Positions 24,407 to 36,137 of a stretch of DNA of 64,000 bases are shown in pieces; within the stretch, counting starts at the first letter, position 1, and each line of letters begins with the position of its first letter. Both the position numbers and the translations under genes were made by a program. The stretch is from Cinclus cinclus (lineage: Eukaryota; Chordata; Aves; Passeriformes; Cinclidae), in assembly GCF_963662255.1 (NCBI RefSeq), contig NC_085047.1, positions 12,640,347-12,704,346 on the forward strand. The letters run 5' to 3'. The notes under the pieces are model-generated. The model worked only from the letters and a program-made list of their open reading frames with translations. It searched no databases and had not been told where the DNA came from.

Positions 24407-24932
24407 ATCACAGAATCACAGAATCATGGAAAGGTTTGGATTGAAAGACACTTTCAAAATCATCCAGTTCCAACCACCTGCCATGGACAGGGACACCTTC
24501 CATTAGACCCGGTTGCTCAGAGCCCCATCCAACCTGGCCTCGAACACTTCCAGGGATGGTCATCCACAGCGTCTCTGGGAAACCTTTGTCAGTCTCACCA
24601 GTCTCGCAAGAACAGATTTCTTCCTTAAATCCAGTCTAAATCTACCCTCTTTTGCTTTAAAACCATTACCCCTTGTCCTGTCACAACACATCCTGCTAAA
24701 AAGCCTGTTTCCCATCTGTCAGTTTCCTTTAGGCATTAGAAGACTGTTGTAAGGTCACCCTAAATCTTTCTCTTTTCCAGGCTGAACAATTGTACTTGTG
24801 TCAGCCTTTCCTCACAGAAGGGGTGTTCCATCACTATGATCCATTTTGTGGTCCACCTCTGGAGCTGCTCAAACAGGTCCCTGCCTTTCCCATGCTGAAG
24901 ATTCCAGAGCTGCAGGCAGCCCTCAATAAATA
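24407..24932 (-). mobile_element. CR1 LINE, antisense 3' fragment
   Basis: A clear antisense CR1. On the + strand it begins with the reversed terminal octamers 'cacagaatcacagaatcatg', then 'atcatccagttccaaccacc', 'catccaacctggcctcgaac', 'ttaaaaccattaccccttgt' (near 24657) and 'gctgcaggcagccctcaata' at its upstream limit. It spans about 525 bp of the ORF C-terminus and 3' UTR, and the frames are broken. Confidence 0.92.
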
Positions 24933-26978
24933 GGACAGATCTAACTAATTGACATTTATTTTCACTCAGTTCTCTATAAAGCTAAAGATTTGGTAAGTGG
25001 CAAGGAAAAAAGAGCCTGCAATGTCAATATCCTTTTACTCATGTGTACAGAATGGATTTAGTATAAAAAGTCTAATAATACACTTGTACTTTCAGTAACA
25101 AATTAATATTATTTTAAATTAATACTTTCCTGTGTTTGTATGTACACAACATTCATGCATATGTATAACAACCTTGTTTGTGTTTTTTTAGCATTCTATT
25201 TCACCAATTAATAATTTTCTGAAATCCAGTTATTCTTTATAGGGATAATATTTTCAGGAAAAAAAAATAAAATCTCCTCAAAATTTAACTTCATTCTGCC
25301 TTTGGGGAAAGGAACAGTAGACGATGTCAAAATATACATATCAGTGCACAGATGCATGAAGGTTGTAAGGGCTGAATTCTGTTATTGAGGGAAAGGTATC
25401 TTGTTCAGTTAAGATGATTATGGAAGGAATATCCTGATTACAAATAGCAGTCCCATCAATGCAGGATTTTCATGAGGCAGCTGTGGTCCAAAATTCAATG
25501 TGATCAAATAGGTTAAATCACAAGTAATTCCTAGAGGTACTGAACAATCTCATAAAATTTGTCATCAGCTTTCCATCTGCTATCTGCTAATTCATCTTAC
25601 ATATTGACATGAATAGAAAGGAAGAAGTGCAAGTTTCATTTCACAGTAAATATAAATGACTGGGCTCTTCATCTATGGTATAATTTTGACACAACTACAT
25701 AAAAGCTAAATCCATGCTCACCTGTGGTTTTCTTATAAAAAAAAAAAAATAATTCCTTTGGTTTGAAAGGCTTTAAGTGTCTTGTTCTCTGGAAGGATAG
25801 ATCTCTTGAATCTCCTCAGCTAGTGACCTAATAACTGCACTTGATATATTTGGTCACAACTGTATCCCCAGACACCTCTGCTGATCATATCAGGGTTTCA
25901 TCATGTCACATTTCTGAGCTTCAGCAAGCATTTCTGCCTTTAGCACTAAAGAGAGTGTCCTTCTTAAATTGATAAGAGGTCTCATGTGAGAGGCGAAAAT
26001 CCTATCTATCATTTATACTGAGTAAAGACCTTAAATCATCTGAATTTGCTTCCTCTGTAAGTGCTTGTTCCTTTTTAAAATTACATGTTCTGTAAATGTA
26101 ATTAAGATGGTATTTTTCCCCTTCAATAAGAAGTACTAATATAAAAGAGAAACATCAGTTTCAAGCAATGCAGCAATCTGGAATCTGCATCTTAATTGAA
26201 CACAAGCTTTTCCATTGTTCCTGCTTAGTCAGTTTTATAACTCTAGCTTTGATGTGTATCTTTCACAATAAGACTAAAGGAACAATTTAAAAGAAAATCT
26301 GCATATGGCAGAGTACAGTGGAAACTAAAAAAAAAAAAAAAATAGAGGTAGTTTATATAACAGGAAGAGCATCCAAGGTGACAGAAAATGTGTTGATTCT
26401 TGTGGGATGAAAATGTCACATCTGAGCACGTACAAGGTAAATTTTTTGTGTATTTGTTATTTGTTTTTTTTTTCCTCAGGATGAGAAAGCATCCAGGTAT
26501 ACTGTAGCTTCATCTTCTATATACTCAAATATTCAGTGAGAACACAAACCTGTCATGGGTTTATACTGCTGCAAATTGGACTGGAAAGCCCAATCTAATG
26601 CTTGACATCTGTCTTACAAGAGCTCAGTGAAGTCTTACTGAAATACAGTATATCACTGAAAAGCTGTAACTACTGCCTTGGGTATTTCTTCCCTTTCTCT
26701 GTCACTTCCACACTACATCAGTATTTTAATTTATTTTGAAGAAATACCTCTAATTCTCCTTGAAAAGTTTCACTGCTTCCTTTTGCTAATTCCTTGCTAT
26801 AGAAAACCAGAGAACACTCATTTTCTTGTAAGGAGCTAAATGGAAAGCAGAAAGACAATTGCCTTAATTCCTTTTTTTTTTCTAAAAATGAGAGGAGTTT
26901 TTATTTATTTGTTTTTTGGGTTTGATTTTTGTTTGTTTGTTTGCTTGTTTTTTTTTTTTTTTCTCCTCCCTGGTTTTC
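24933..26978. other. Unique non-coding sequence with low-complexity tracts
   Basis: No gene recognised. A-runs at 25737-25749 and 26327-26342, and a T/GTTT tract at about 26870-26962 immediately left of the LTR. Confidence 0.55.
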
Positions 26979-27020
26979 TGTTATGTTTTAAGCCCAGCTG
27001 GAAAATAAGCACTACACAGC

Positions 27021-27072
27021 CACTCACTCACTCACTCACTCACTCACTCACTCACTCACTCACTCACTCACT
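27021..27072. repeat. (CTCA)n microsatellite inside the LTR
   Basis: About thirteen uninterrupted CACT/CTCA units sit where the LTR family normally has a short 'gctcgctcactc'-like stretch. This suggests the array grew from retroviral sequence after insertion. Confidence 0.95.
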
Positions 27073-27152
27073 TAATCACTCACCCTTCTCTGGTGGGATA
27101 GGAGAGAATCAGAAGAGTAAATGTAAGAAAAGTTGTGGGTCAAGATAGATGG

Positions 27153-27158
27153 TTTAAT
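27153..27158 (-). promoter_or_regulatory. Putative LTR poly(A) signal (ATTAAA)
   Basis: On the minus strand this reads ATTAAA at the position expected for the R-region polyadenylation signal of the antisense LTR, between the TATA-like region and the U5 end. Activity is not shown. Confidence 0.4.
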
Positions 27159-27624
27159 AGGGAAAGTAAAAGTCATGCACAAAAGCAGAACGAGGAATTC
27201 ATTCCCCAATTCCCACAGGCAGAGAAGGATCCCATCAGACTTAAAAACTGCTTGGGAAAACAAAAGGCATTTTTCCAAATATCCTACTTTCTTATTTCCC
27301 CAGCTTTAAAAAACTGAGCATGACATCATACAGCATGGGACACATCCCTTTGGTCAGTTGGGAGCCGCTGTCTGAGGTGTGCCCCCTCTTAACCCCTTGT
27401 GTACCCCTTGTTCCCTCGCTGGTGAGGGGGATGAGGGGCAGAAATGTCTTTGACCCTGCAGCAGCAATAACAAAAACATCCCCATTAGCAGCACTGTACA
27501 AGCACTGCTCAGTGATAACCACAACATCCCTGTGTTATCCGTGATGTTTCCACCACAAATCCAAAACACAACCTCATACCAGCTAGTGTGAAGAAAATTT
27601 ACTCGTCCCCAGCCAGAACCATCA

Positions 27625-29959
27625 TGGTCTCCCAGATCCCAGGAGCCTCTGCTGCTTCTCACCAAAATGTTTTCCTTCCTGAGATGTACATCTTCCACTC
27701 ATCACCAGGCATCAAGCTTTGTCTCTCAGGCTCAGGGCACAAAATGCACTGCACCAACATCAATCTGACACTGGTTTGGCAATATTTCTTGGGGTGCATG
27801 TTGATACTTGCAAAGATGCCTAGTCCCAGGAAAAGTGCTTCCCTGGGCACTTCCTTCAAATTTTATATATGCACCTGCTCTGCAAAGCAGTTTATGCATA
27901 TCATATGCTTTTTCTTGTAGTCACTTCAAAAGATGCTTTTCTGAGAAGCCATCTTATTCTAATCCTGAATAATTTATTGCCATTCTGGAAAGAATACTTA
28001 GAATATTGACTGAAGACATCTCCATTTCAATATTTAAAAGCATGTACACAGAAAAACGATTTTTCTCTTCTATTATCATAAATACTTCTTTGCAGTAAAA
28101 TTTTTCTCAGTTGATTGTGTCCAATTCAATAAATCTATTGAAAATAAAATACAATTTTTTAAAGTAAATAGTTTTAATAATAGTTATTAAAACAAAAGGT
28201 TTTGGACATAAATCTGTCTTCTTGGCTGATAGATTGTAGAAACAAGTAGAGTATCTCAAGAGAATAATTCTTTTAGATATCTCATGTTTCCTAAACACTT
28301 CTGAAGATTTGGACACCATTTAAGACCAATGAATAGGCTCAGTGAAAACTGATTGAACCCTAAAGAGTAGGTTTTATTTCCTGTGAGAAAATCTCTACTT
28401 CTTAAAGCAAGAATAGACAAAAATAAAATTAATTCTATGACAAGACATTAAGCCTTCCTCTTTATTTAAGGCTCCATCAGAGATCCTAAGAGAGAGATAC
28501 CAGCATCCTCTCCCAGAACACAACTGTTCAACTGTACAGGAAATAACTATGCCAGGCTATTGCAAACCTCTTAAAAAGCTCAAAAGGAGAATATTTTTTT
28601 TACTTCAACTTCGGGAATATACCACTGTAGACACTGCTCCTTAGGAGGACTGGAAATAAATGATGAATGAATGGATATAAAGTATAAAAATAAGCATGAT
28701 AGAACACACACAAACTTAATTGTTACATTGAGACACGAAGGAAAGGGAAATAAAAATTTTATTAGGAATTTGCTAATGGGATTATTTAGTAATATATGTC
28801 TAGCTTTCTGTTATTTGTTTGGATTTTAATTTTTTTATTATTGTTTTATTTCCAGAATTTCCTGTGCTGTTTTCTGCAGTTCAGATAAGTTGCTTTACCC
28901 CAAGCTTTGAATTTAATTTTTTTCTCCCAGAGAATTAGACTTAGAATTTGCCTAATTCCTACCAGCATTCTAGCTACAAGTTTATTACTCCAAGCCAGTT
29001 TCTGCTCAAGCAGTGACAAACCACCTGTGGGAATAGATCAGACAAATATTAATCCCAGCCAGCTGTAACTACAGCAGGCAAATTGCTGGTTCACTGGAGT
29101 AGTCTACTTTTATTTATTTGTACCTAATTATAGGACAAAGATTTTAGAAAATAAAATTATAGCTGTTTTCTGCGAGGCCAATCTCTCCCAGAAAAATATG
29201 TTCGAACAGTATGGAAAAAGTTTATTTAAAAAAATACTCTATCTTTCAAAACTAGCCTTCATCTGTATAGACTGGCAATCAAATGTTACTTAGAATTGTA
29301 ATCCAAGTAGTATAAAAGGAAGAAAAAAAATCCCTGGTGAAGAAACTGTTCAGTTTTTTTCCTTTAAAATAAATGATCTGTACAGGGGAGAGTTTTGAAT
29401 GTAAGATTAATGTACTTTTTATTAAATGAATACTTGCCATATACAATCTCATGGATGAAAGGGGGTTTTTAAATATTTTTATTTAATTTTAAATAGGCCA
29501 TTGTTACACTTTATCATTGTAAAAATGGGCTTTTTACAGTATTTAACATGTAAAATGAGCTGGCTTTTCAACATCTGTTCTGAAATATTTACAAAAAATT
29601 CCCTATTAAATTTTAACATTGTGCTCTGAAGTATTCTGCACAATGCAATCAGAAGTCCTGGTATATTGTTTCATTCAAATATTAGATCTCCATGGAGAGC
29701 TTTGGGATGAAAAACTCTTACAGGCATTCCTGTTGAAGACAGAAAATATTGTACTGATCTTTATAAAAAAACCAAATTATACTGAAAATCTCTAGTTGCA
29801 TATTAAAAAAGGCTTCTTAATTAGTTTTGACAGATATTTAAGTTTCAGGCAGATTACAAAGCAAAAAAAAAATATATATATATAAAAGCATTACTATTAC
29901 CTTATAGAAAAGAATTGAAAATGCAAGAGAGCAGATTTTGGTTCTTCAGGGTTCTACAT
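27625..29959. other. Unique non-coding sequence
   Basis: No exon recognised. The stretch about 28860-29115 is less simple in sequence than its surroundings and might be a conserved non-coding element, but this cannot be judged without alignments. A short (TA)n lies near 29871-29884. Confidence 0.5.
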
Positions 29960-30372
29960 TGTAAAGCACCAGGGGGAAAAGCCCTGAAAGAGAGAGGGGC
30001 CCAAGAAAACTGGCTAATATTCAAGGATAGCTCCTAATAGCTCTGAAGAGATGGATTCCAGCAAGGAGGAAAAGGCAAAGACCTATTTTGATGAACAAGA
30101 AACTCCTGAACGAGCTCAAACACAATGAAGCCCGCAGAGGCTGAAGGCAAGGACAGACAGTCTGGGTGAAATACGAAGAGATTGTCCAAGCAGCCAGGAA
30201 TCAGGTTAGGAAAGATAAAGCCAAATTAAAGATCAAAGTAACCATGGACAGGGACATCAGGGCCAAAAAGAAAAGTTTTTTCCATACACTGGTGACAAAA
30301 GGAAGACTAGGGAAAATATGGGCCCTCTCTAGAAGGAAAGAGATGTGGTTAAGTGGGGTGTAGAGAAGGCTG
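29960..30372 (+). pseudogene. CR1 LINE ORF2 internal fragment
   Basis: A sense relic of the CR1 ORF2 region between endonuclease and RT. It reads, across frameshifts, AQENWL near 30002, then YEEIVQAARNQVRKDKAKLK at about 30169-30228, which matches the family's 'EYKEIVRAARNQVRKAKAQ' linker. It has neither the RT catalytic motif nor the CR1 3' end, so it is an internal remnant; the rest was deleted or has decayed beyond recognition. Confidence 0.8.
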
Positions 30373-33294
30373 AGGGGCTCTCAGTTCTGTCATTATGATT
30401 TTTATGATTATGGTTATTTTTATTATGATGATTTTATTCAGAATCACTAATCAGTCTCTATCTCATTTTTTTTCAACTTCTGAGGCTGTGATGGTAACAT
30501 CACTTTTTGTTTACCTGTTCAGTAAAATAATTTTCCACTGAAAAAAGTGCATTATCTGAAACCGCAGCTTCTTAGGCAAGAAAATCTTGGTTGCAAGGGA
30601 AAAGACTGCTATCATGGCCCAAGAGAGAGCTCAACACTAGAATAGTTAGAAAGACAATGTGTAGAGTTAGCATATTTCTTGTCCTTTTCATACCTACTTA
30701 AGTGATGAATGAAACTGAGAAATAAGGAAAATCTACAGTCACTCCAAGAGTTAGAGCAAAAAGTGAGAGAAGACCTAGATTCCTTGTACTTGAAAGTACT
30801 TGTACTAGAAAATCAGGTTAAATAGCAGAACTCTATGATTTTTATTAATAGATATTGGTTTGCCTTTAAGAGTTCTGAGAGTTCTTTTCTGGTCATTGCT
30901 ATAAATCACATTTCATTAAACAGGGTTTATTTAGCTGATATTGTTTCAACTCTACTGCAGTACAAATTAAATCAAGACAATGAACTACTTTCTGGATTTC
31001 ATTTTCATTAGTTTGTTGGTTGGTGGGTTGGGGTTTTTTGATTTTGTTTTAATTTACAACGCTATTAGGAAAATTGAAAAAGGAGGAATAAATTACTACT
31101 TTAAGACAATGAAGCATATTGAATTCTTAAATGATTGTGCCTATATATTCAGTAAATCTGTAGCAGTTCCACTGTCATGAACATTGGCTTAATATCCAAT
31201 TAGTGCTTACCAGTACTAATGACTTTAGATGCCAGAGAAGTTATATTTCTACACTGTTGTGATGATTAGAAACTGTGCTTTAACAATAAACAAATGAACA
31301 AAAGAAATTTTAATCTCCACTGATTGGAAGCTGTTATTTAACTATCCTATTTTAAGCAGCAATTTTTCTGACTTAATCAGTGATTTGTTTTATTGATTTG
31401 ATTAGCTGTTTCTGCAATGAATTCAGTCTGTTCACTGATGAAAGAAAACCCAAAAAACAACAAAAAAAAATCACTGACATGTAGACTGAACATAATTTCT
31501 GATGCAAATCCAATTTAATTTATTTTTCAGTTTAAAGATAACATTCCTACAGATTGTTAGTTTGAACCCTTTGGCATTACATGAACACATAGGAAGTTTC
31601 TGATAAAGACCTGGAAAGTGTAAAAGATAAAGATGAAGCCCACAGAACCCTCCTTACTTAGAGGAGGTTGTAAATAATTTTTCAGAATTAAAAAATATTA
31701 GATTTGATAATTGACAAATATTTGGACTGAACTTCTGTAAAATGATTATATATACCTTTCAGCAATGTTATAAAAGAAATGTTAGAAGCAATAGATTAAT
31801 GGGCATGGTCAACAAGGTCTATGTGTGTTTTGGTAATAAATTTAAATTATACCATTATTTACTACAGAGAAATAGCTGTTCTATGACAGAAGATATGTCG
31901 AAAATTCTATGATCTGTTCTTGCAGTCATTTAATGCTAGAAAATTTTGTTTCATTCTTCCTGGTATAAGTATTACAGAATTGTTGTACTTGGTGATTTTT
32001 TTCCAAGAAACTCGTGAAGTACTGAATATCAGGAAAGTAGTAAAAGCGTAAGCGCATGCTTTCCTGCCCAGAAATCCCTGTTTTGGTTATAACATCTTGT
32101 ATTCTACTTGTAGTTTTATTTCCTGAACACAATTTAACTGGGAAGGTTCAGGCAAGGGTAAGAAGGATGGACAGGTGTGGAATGTTCACTTCACAATGAG
32201 TAAATGAGGAGTCATCAGTGCGGTAAAAAAAAAAAAAAAAAAATCATGGGGAAGGTAATGGAATAAAGCAACTTTGAAAGATTTAATCACATTTTTAAGG
32301 TAGATAAATAAGGATACATTTCTCTGTGTGTGTGGCTGCATTACTAGTGTTAATTCAAATAAGAGAGTATTTGAATACAAGAGTGTGTTGTGTTCCCTTA
32401 AATCTTTTTTTTTCAATCACAGCACATTTCCTACTCTGGGAAACTGGTAGATATAATATCTTAAAAAGAAGAAAAAAAAAGTTAATTTTAAGATCTTGGC
32501 TAAGGAAAAAAAATATAAAAGGAGGTGAAAATTAACTACTGCATCATTTTATTTAGTCTTATATGGACCAAAGAGTTTGTATAAGAAGACCTATGGAAAT
32601 TAAAGGTTTACACGTTGGTGTTACTGATAGCAAGGATCACACTGGGGATTATTTGCAGAATCAAGTAGCATAAGGTAGTCTAAACTTAAGTGATGCATTA
32701 AGTCCTAACTGAAGATGACAGTGTAGATACTTCCCCAGGAGGAGGTAATTGTGTAAGAGGAGCCTAGAAACTGTGATACTAGAACAGAAGCATCAGCAAG
32801 TGCAGGGAAAGGGGACAAATATTATCACCTCTCTTATTGATCTCTTTGTAGATATACACTAATTCAGCTGATGCCTCAGCACAGCCTTTCCAAATTTTTT
32901 CAGCTCCAATCAGCCTACCTGTCATGTAGAGTCACAGATGATCTTTGGAATAAAAATGTCTATGTCTGTCTTCTAGCACTGAAAGAACTAGTTCAGCATT
33001 TCAAACATCAAATTGGAAGTAACCAACTGAGCTATTAAAAGCAAATTTCGAAAATTTATTTTAGTCATGGCCAAAAAAATTGCCATATCTAAAATAAAGA
33101 TAAAATCCACCTTAACATTTACACTGGTGTCTTAATTTTAAACTCCACCATAAGTTAATATAGCAGAGGTGATTAATGGTTTTAGAGGTAAATGATTTTT
33201 TTTTCCTTGCTATATTAAAGAAAAAAAATCTATTTAAAGTGTTTTCTTTTGGTCATTTTATAGCTTGGATTTCATTGTCTTTTTATATGTATTC

Positions 33295-33296
<2 letters not shown>
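30373..33296. other. Unique AT-rich non-coding sequence
   Basis: No gene recognised. A 19-base A-run lies at 32225-32243, and GT-rich low complexity near 31012-31050. Frames are below 80 codons. Confidence 0.55.

Positions 33297-33349
<53 letters not shown>
33297..33349. repeat. Compound (TA)18(CA)8 microsatellite
   Basis: TA repeats at 33297-33332 pass directly into CA repeats at 33333-33349, followed by a C-run and a T-run to about 33365. Likely length-variable. Confidence 0.97.
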
Positions 33350-33365
33350 CCCCTTTTTTTTTTTT

Positions 33366-35502
33366 ACAGCTGCTATTTATGTGTTTTATTTTGGTTCCAC
33401 AAGGAACTATTACTTAATTACTATATTTAAATATCTCATTTAGAGACACCTAATGTACTTGTCTAAATGCTTTGAAAATATACTGTATCTTTTTAATTGA
33501 TTATTTCTTTCCTTGGATTTCAGTGCATTTTGTTGCTTCTATGTCTCTGTCGCTGAGTGTTTAATGTCAAACCTCCTGTTAACTCCGACACTGTGCAATC
33601 TGCTGTTCTTTTGTTCTCAGTGCTTTGTAATTGGAAATGTGATGAATAGTATAGGCATCATTCTCCATAGGAACTCTTATGCAAAGTAGAAATCTGAAGA
33701 TAGGAAAAGGTGATGTGCAAATTTTTAAGAGTGTTTATGCCATAAATAATGCTATTGATTTTTTGGGTAATGTTACACTTGTGCATATTTTCGTCATGGC
33801 TGACTCAGATTTCAGTTCTTCAAAAATTTAGGTCCGGTTGTGGTGACAGGAAAAAAATAACTTAATGTTGTGTAATTGCAAGAAGCAACTCAAAATCGAT
33901 TTTTCATGGGCTAATTAGACCACAGTAATAAACTTGTAAGACCAGAATAAACATCTGTGGCTTTCAGCTCATTTTTAACTAAACAAACAAACAATAATAA
34001 CACTGAGCGATATATGTCCTTGTATCTGGAATTTTTAGGTTGACTGCCATTATAGAATTTATGTTGAGGGTCATTTCTTTATGGGAAAACTCTTCTGCAC
34101 TGCTTCATTCCAATAGGTGTTATGAACAGGAATGATATTTTTGACATTTGTAAGACCAATAAATGTACCCAAAGTTGTCATGGTAAAGTTTCATGGGGAG
34201 GAATCTCTAAATTCCCACTGTAGTAATGATTCTACTTATATAGAAAGTATCTTCATCTTTAGTGGGGCAAAAAGCCCAACAACTTTAAGGTCCCTTTAGG
34301 AAATAACAGTTGTGCCCATAATCCACATAGCCATAAAAGCTGTAGCTTCTTTTAAATTGTTTCTGATTTCTGTTTCCATATTTACACAATTGAGAATTCT
34401 TCTGATCTAATCCCTTTGACCTTATCTCATTATCCTTCTCCACGTTAATATTATTTGAAAGTAGTTGTCTCCTTTTTCCTGGGATACAAAACAACACATT
34501 CTTCATTACTTTGTCTTTTTACCACATTTGTATTTATTTTTTCTTGCCATTTTCTGAAAATAATAAAAAATTTGATATTGAACTCATTTCTCCTTTAAGA
34601 AAGCTTCTTATCATTGCAATTTTCTCCCTCTATTTCACTGTAAACTAGACTGTTTTTTAAGTTTTTTTTTTCACAGTTCTGCTCTTTCAGTTGTTTTTTT
34701 AGAGAATAAACCTATTATCTTAAACCTGATTCCACCCACAGAGAGGACTATCCTACAGAGATTTTTTGTGATCCAAAATGGATAAAATAACATAAATTTT
34801 TTCTAATATTTGCAAAAATAATCATTTCAGACATATTTCAAATGTTATAGATTAAAAGGAAAAACAGAAGAATTATAATGTTTAATCAAGTCAATTAAGG
34901 ATCACAATATTATATAGCAAAAGGTCCTTGCTAATAAATTATGGGTACACTAAAAATTCCTAAGCAAATCCAAATCATATGTACTTTCCATCAGGTCTCA
35001 GGTTATCATGGCACAAGAACAGTATCTATCCATTCCTCCATGAAAACCACTAAAGAAATACTTATCCTATTTGGGTAGGTAAGGAGGGTGTTGGGTTCTT
35101 TTCCTTCTACCTGAAGTTGGTCAAGTCTTAAATGTTGACATGTACTCAGAAATCCATGGAATTTTTCTCTACCTACACACAGGATGAAATTAACCTTGGA
35201 CATAATGTTTTCTCTAAACATGAAAGAGGGCGACTGAAATAGAGAACACAAATCCCTTGTTCCACTACTTAAATGAGGCATTAAAAATGTAATGTTTAAA
35301 GGGTGACGAGCATTTACCCGCAGTAAATGTTTCACGCTCAGCAGAGTTCTCCCTAAGAAGTTGTGCAGCTATAGAATGTTATCCTGTACTGCAGTACATC
35401 GACTTAAAGAGAGAGAATATAACAAGGCAGTGATTCAGGTGTTATGTTATGGCAAAGTGCCAATAAGAAGACAAACAAAACGAGGAGTTTGGTGGGTGAG
35501 AG
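33366..35502. other. Unique AT-rich non-coding sequence
   Basis: No exon recognised. A 109-codon antisense frame at 35006-35335 has no recognisable domain and is probably chance. Confidence 0.55.
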
Positions 35503-36137
35503 GTGGCCATGGCCCGGCCGTGTGCTCTGGGAGCCCAGAACCCCCCGTGTGCTGGGCTGCATCCAGAGCCCCGTGGGCAGCAGGGCAGGGAGGGGATTCT
35601 GCCCCTCTGCCCCGCTCTGCTGAGACCCCACCTGCAGGGCTGCATCCAGCTCTGGGCTCCCAGCACAGCAAGGACAGGGACCTGCTGGAGCCAGCACAGA
35701 GGAGGCACCGAGGGGATCAGAAGGATGGAGCAGCTCTGCTGTGGGGAAAGGCTGGGAGAATTGGGATTGTTCAGCATGGACAAGAGAAGGCTCTGGGGTA
35801 TGAGCTAATTGTGGTCTTCCAGTACCTGAAGGAGCCCACAGGAAAGATGGAGAGAGACTATTGACAAGGGTCTGGAGTGATAGGACAAGGGGGAATGCCT
35901 ACAAATTGAAAGATAGTAGAACTAGATTAAATACTGGAAAAAATTCTTGCCTGTGAGGGTGCAGAGGCCCTGGCACATGTTTCCCAGAGAAGCTGTGTCT
36001 GGCCCATCCCTGGAAGTTTTCAGGTGGACAGCTCACTCAGCAACCTGGTCTTGTGGAAGGTGTCCCTGGCTATAACAGAGGGCTTGGAACAAGATGGTCT
36101 TTGAGGTCCCTTCATACCCAGGCCATTCTGCGATTCT
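35503..36137 (+). mobile_element. CR1 LINE 3' fragment, GC-rich 5' half
   Basis: Sense CR1 covering the C-terminal ORF2 and 3' end. It begins near 'ggccatggcccggccgtgtg', then holds the block shared with 9358-9482, 'ggacagggacctgctggagc' near 35674, 'agtacctgaaggagcccaca' near 35821, 'gataggacaagggggaatgc' near 35880, 'tggaaggtgtccctggctat' near 36054 and the terminus 'ccattctgcgattcta' near 36122-36137. One open frame covers the first 500 bp, then frameshifts occur. It looks less decayed than the 7.57-9.93 kb copy. Confidence 0.9.

Larger units (their letters stand above)
26979..27624 (-). mobile_element. Avian ERV solo LTR, antisense, with CTCA array
   Basis: A 646-bp LTR in minus orientation. 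The right edge, 'gaagaaaatttactcgtccc' to 'cagaaccatca', is the reverse of a very common avian LTR start. Moving left are 'aaatccaaaacacaacctca' (near 27557), 'tgtacaagcactgctcagtg', 'catccctttggtcagttggg', the TATA-region equivalent 'gctttaaaaaact' (27303-27315), an inverted ATTAAA (27153-27158), and the left end 'tgttatgttttaagcccagc'. Both ends fit TG...CA. I see no target duplication; the flanks do not match. No internal retroviral genes adjoin, so a solo LTR is most likely. It resembles an ERVL-type family from memory. Confidence 0.78.

Noticed and set aside
27021..27072. Short regularly spaced repeats that might suggest a CRISPR array
   Set aside because: It is an uninterrupted tetranucleotide microsatellite without spacers, in vertebrate DNA.
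35404..35864. Overlapping frames of 97-167 codons on both strands
   Set aside because: These come from the GC-rich CR1 C-terminal segment; the sense frame is CR1 ORF2 and the antisense ones are shadows.
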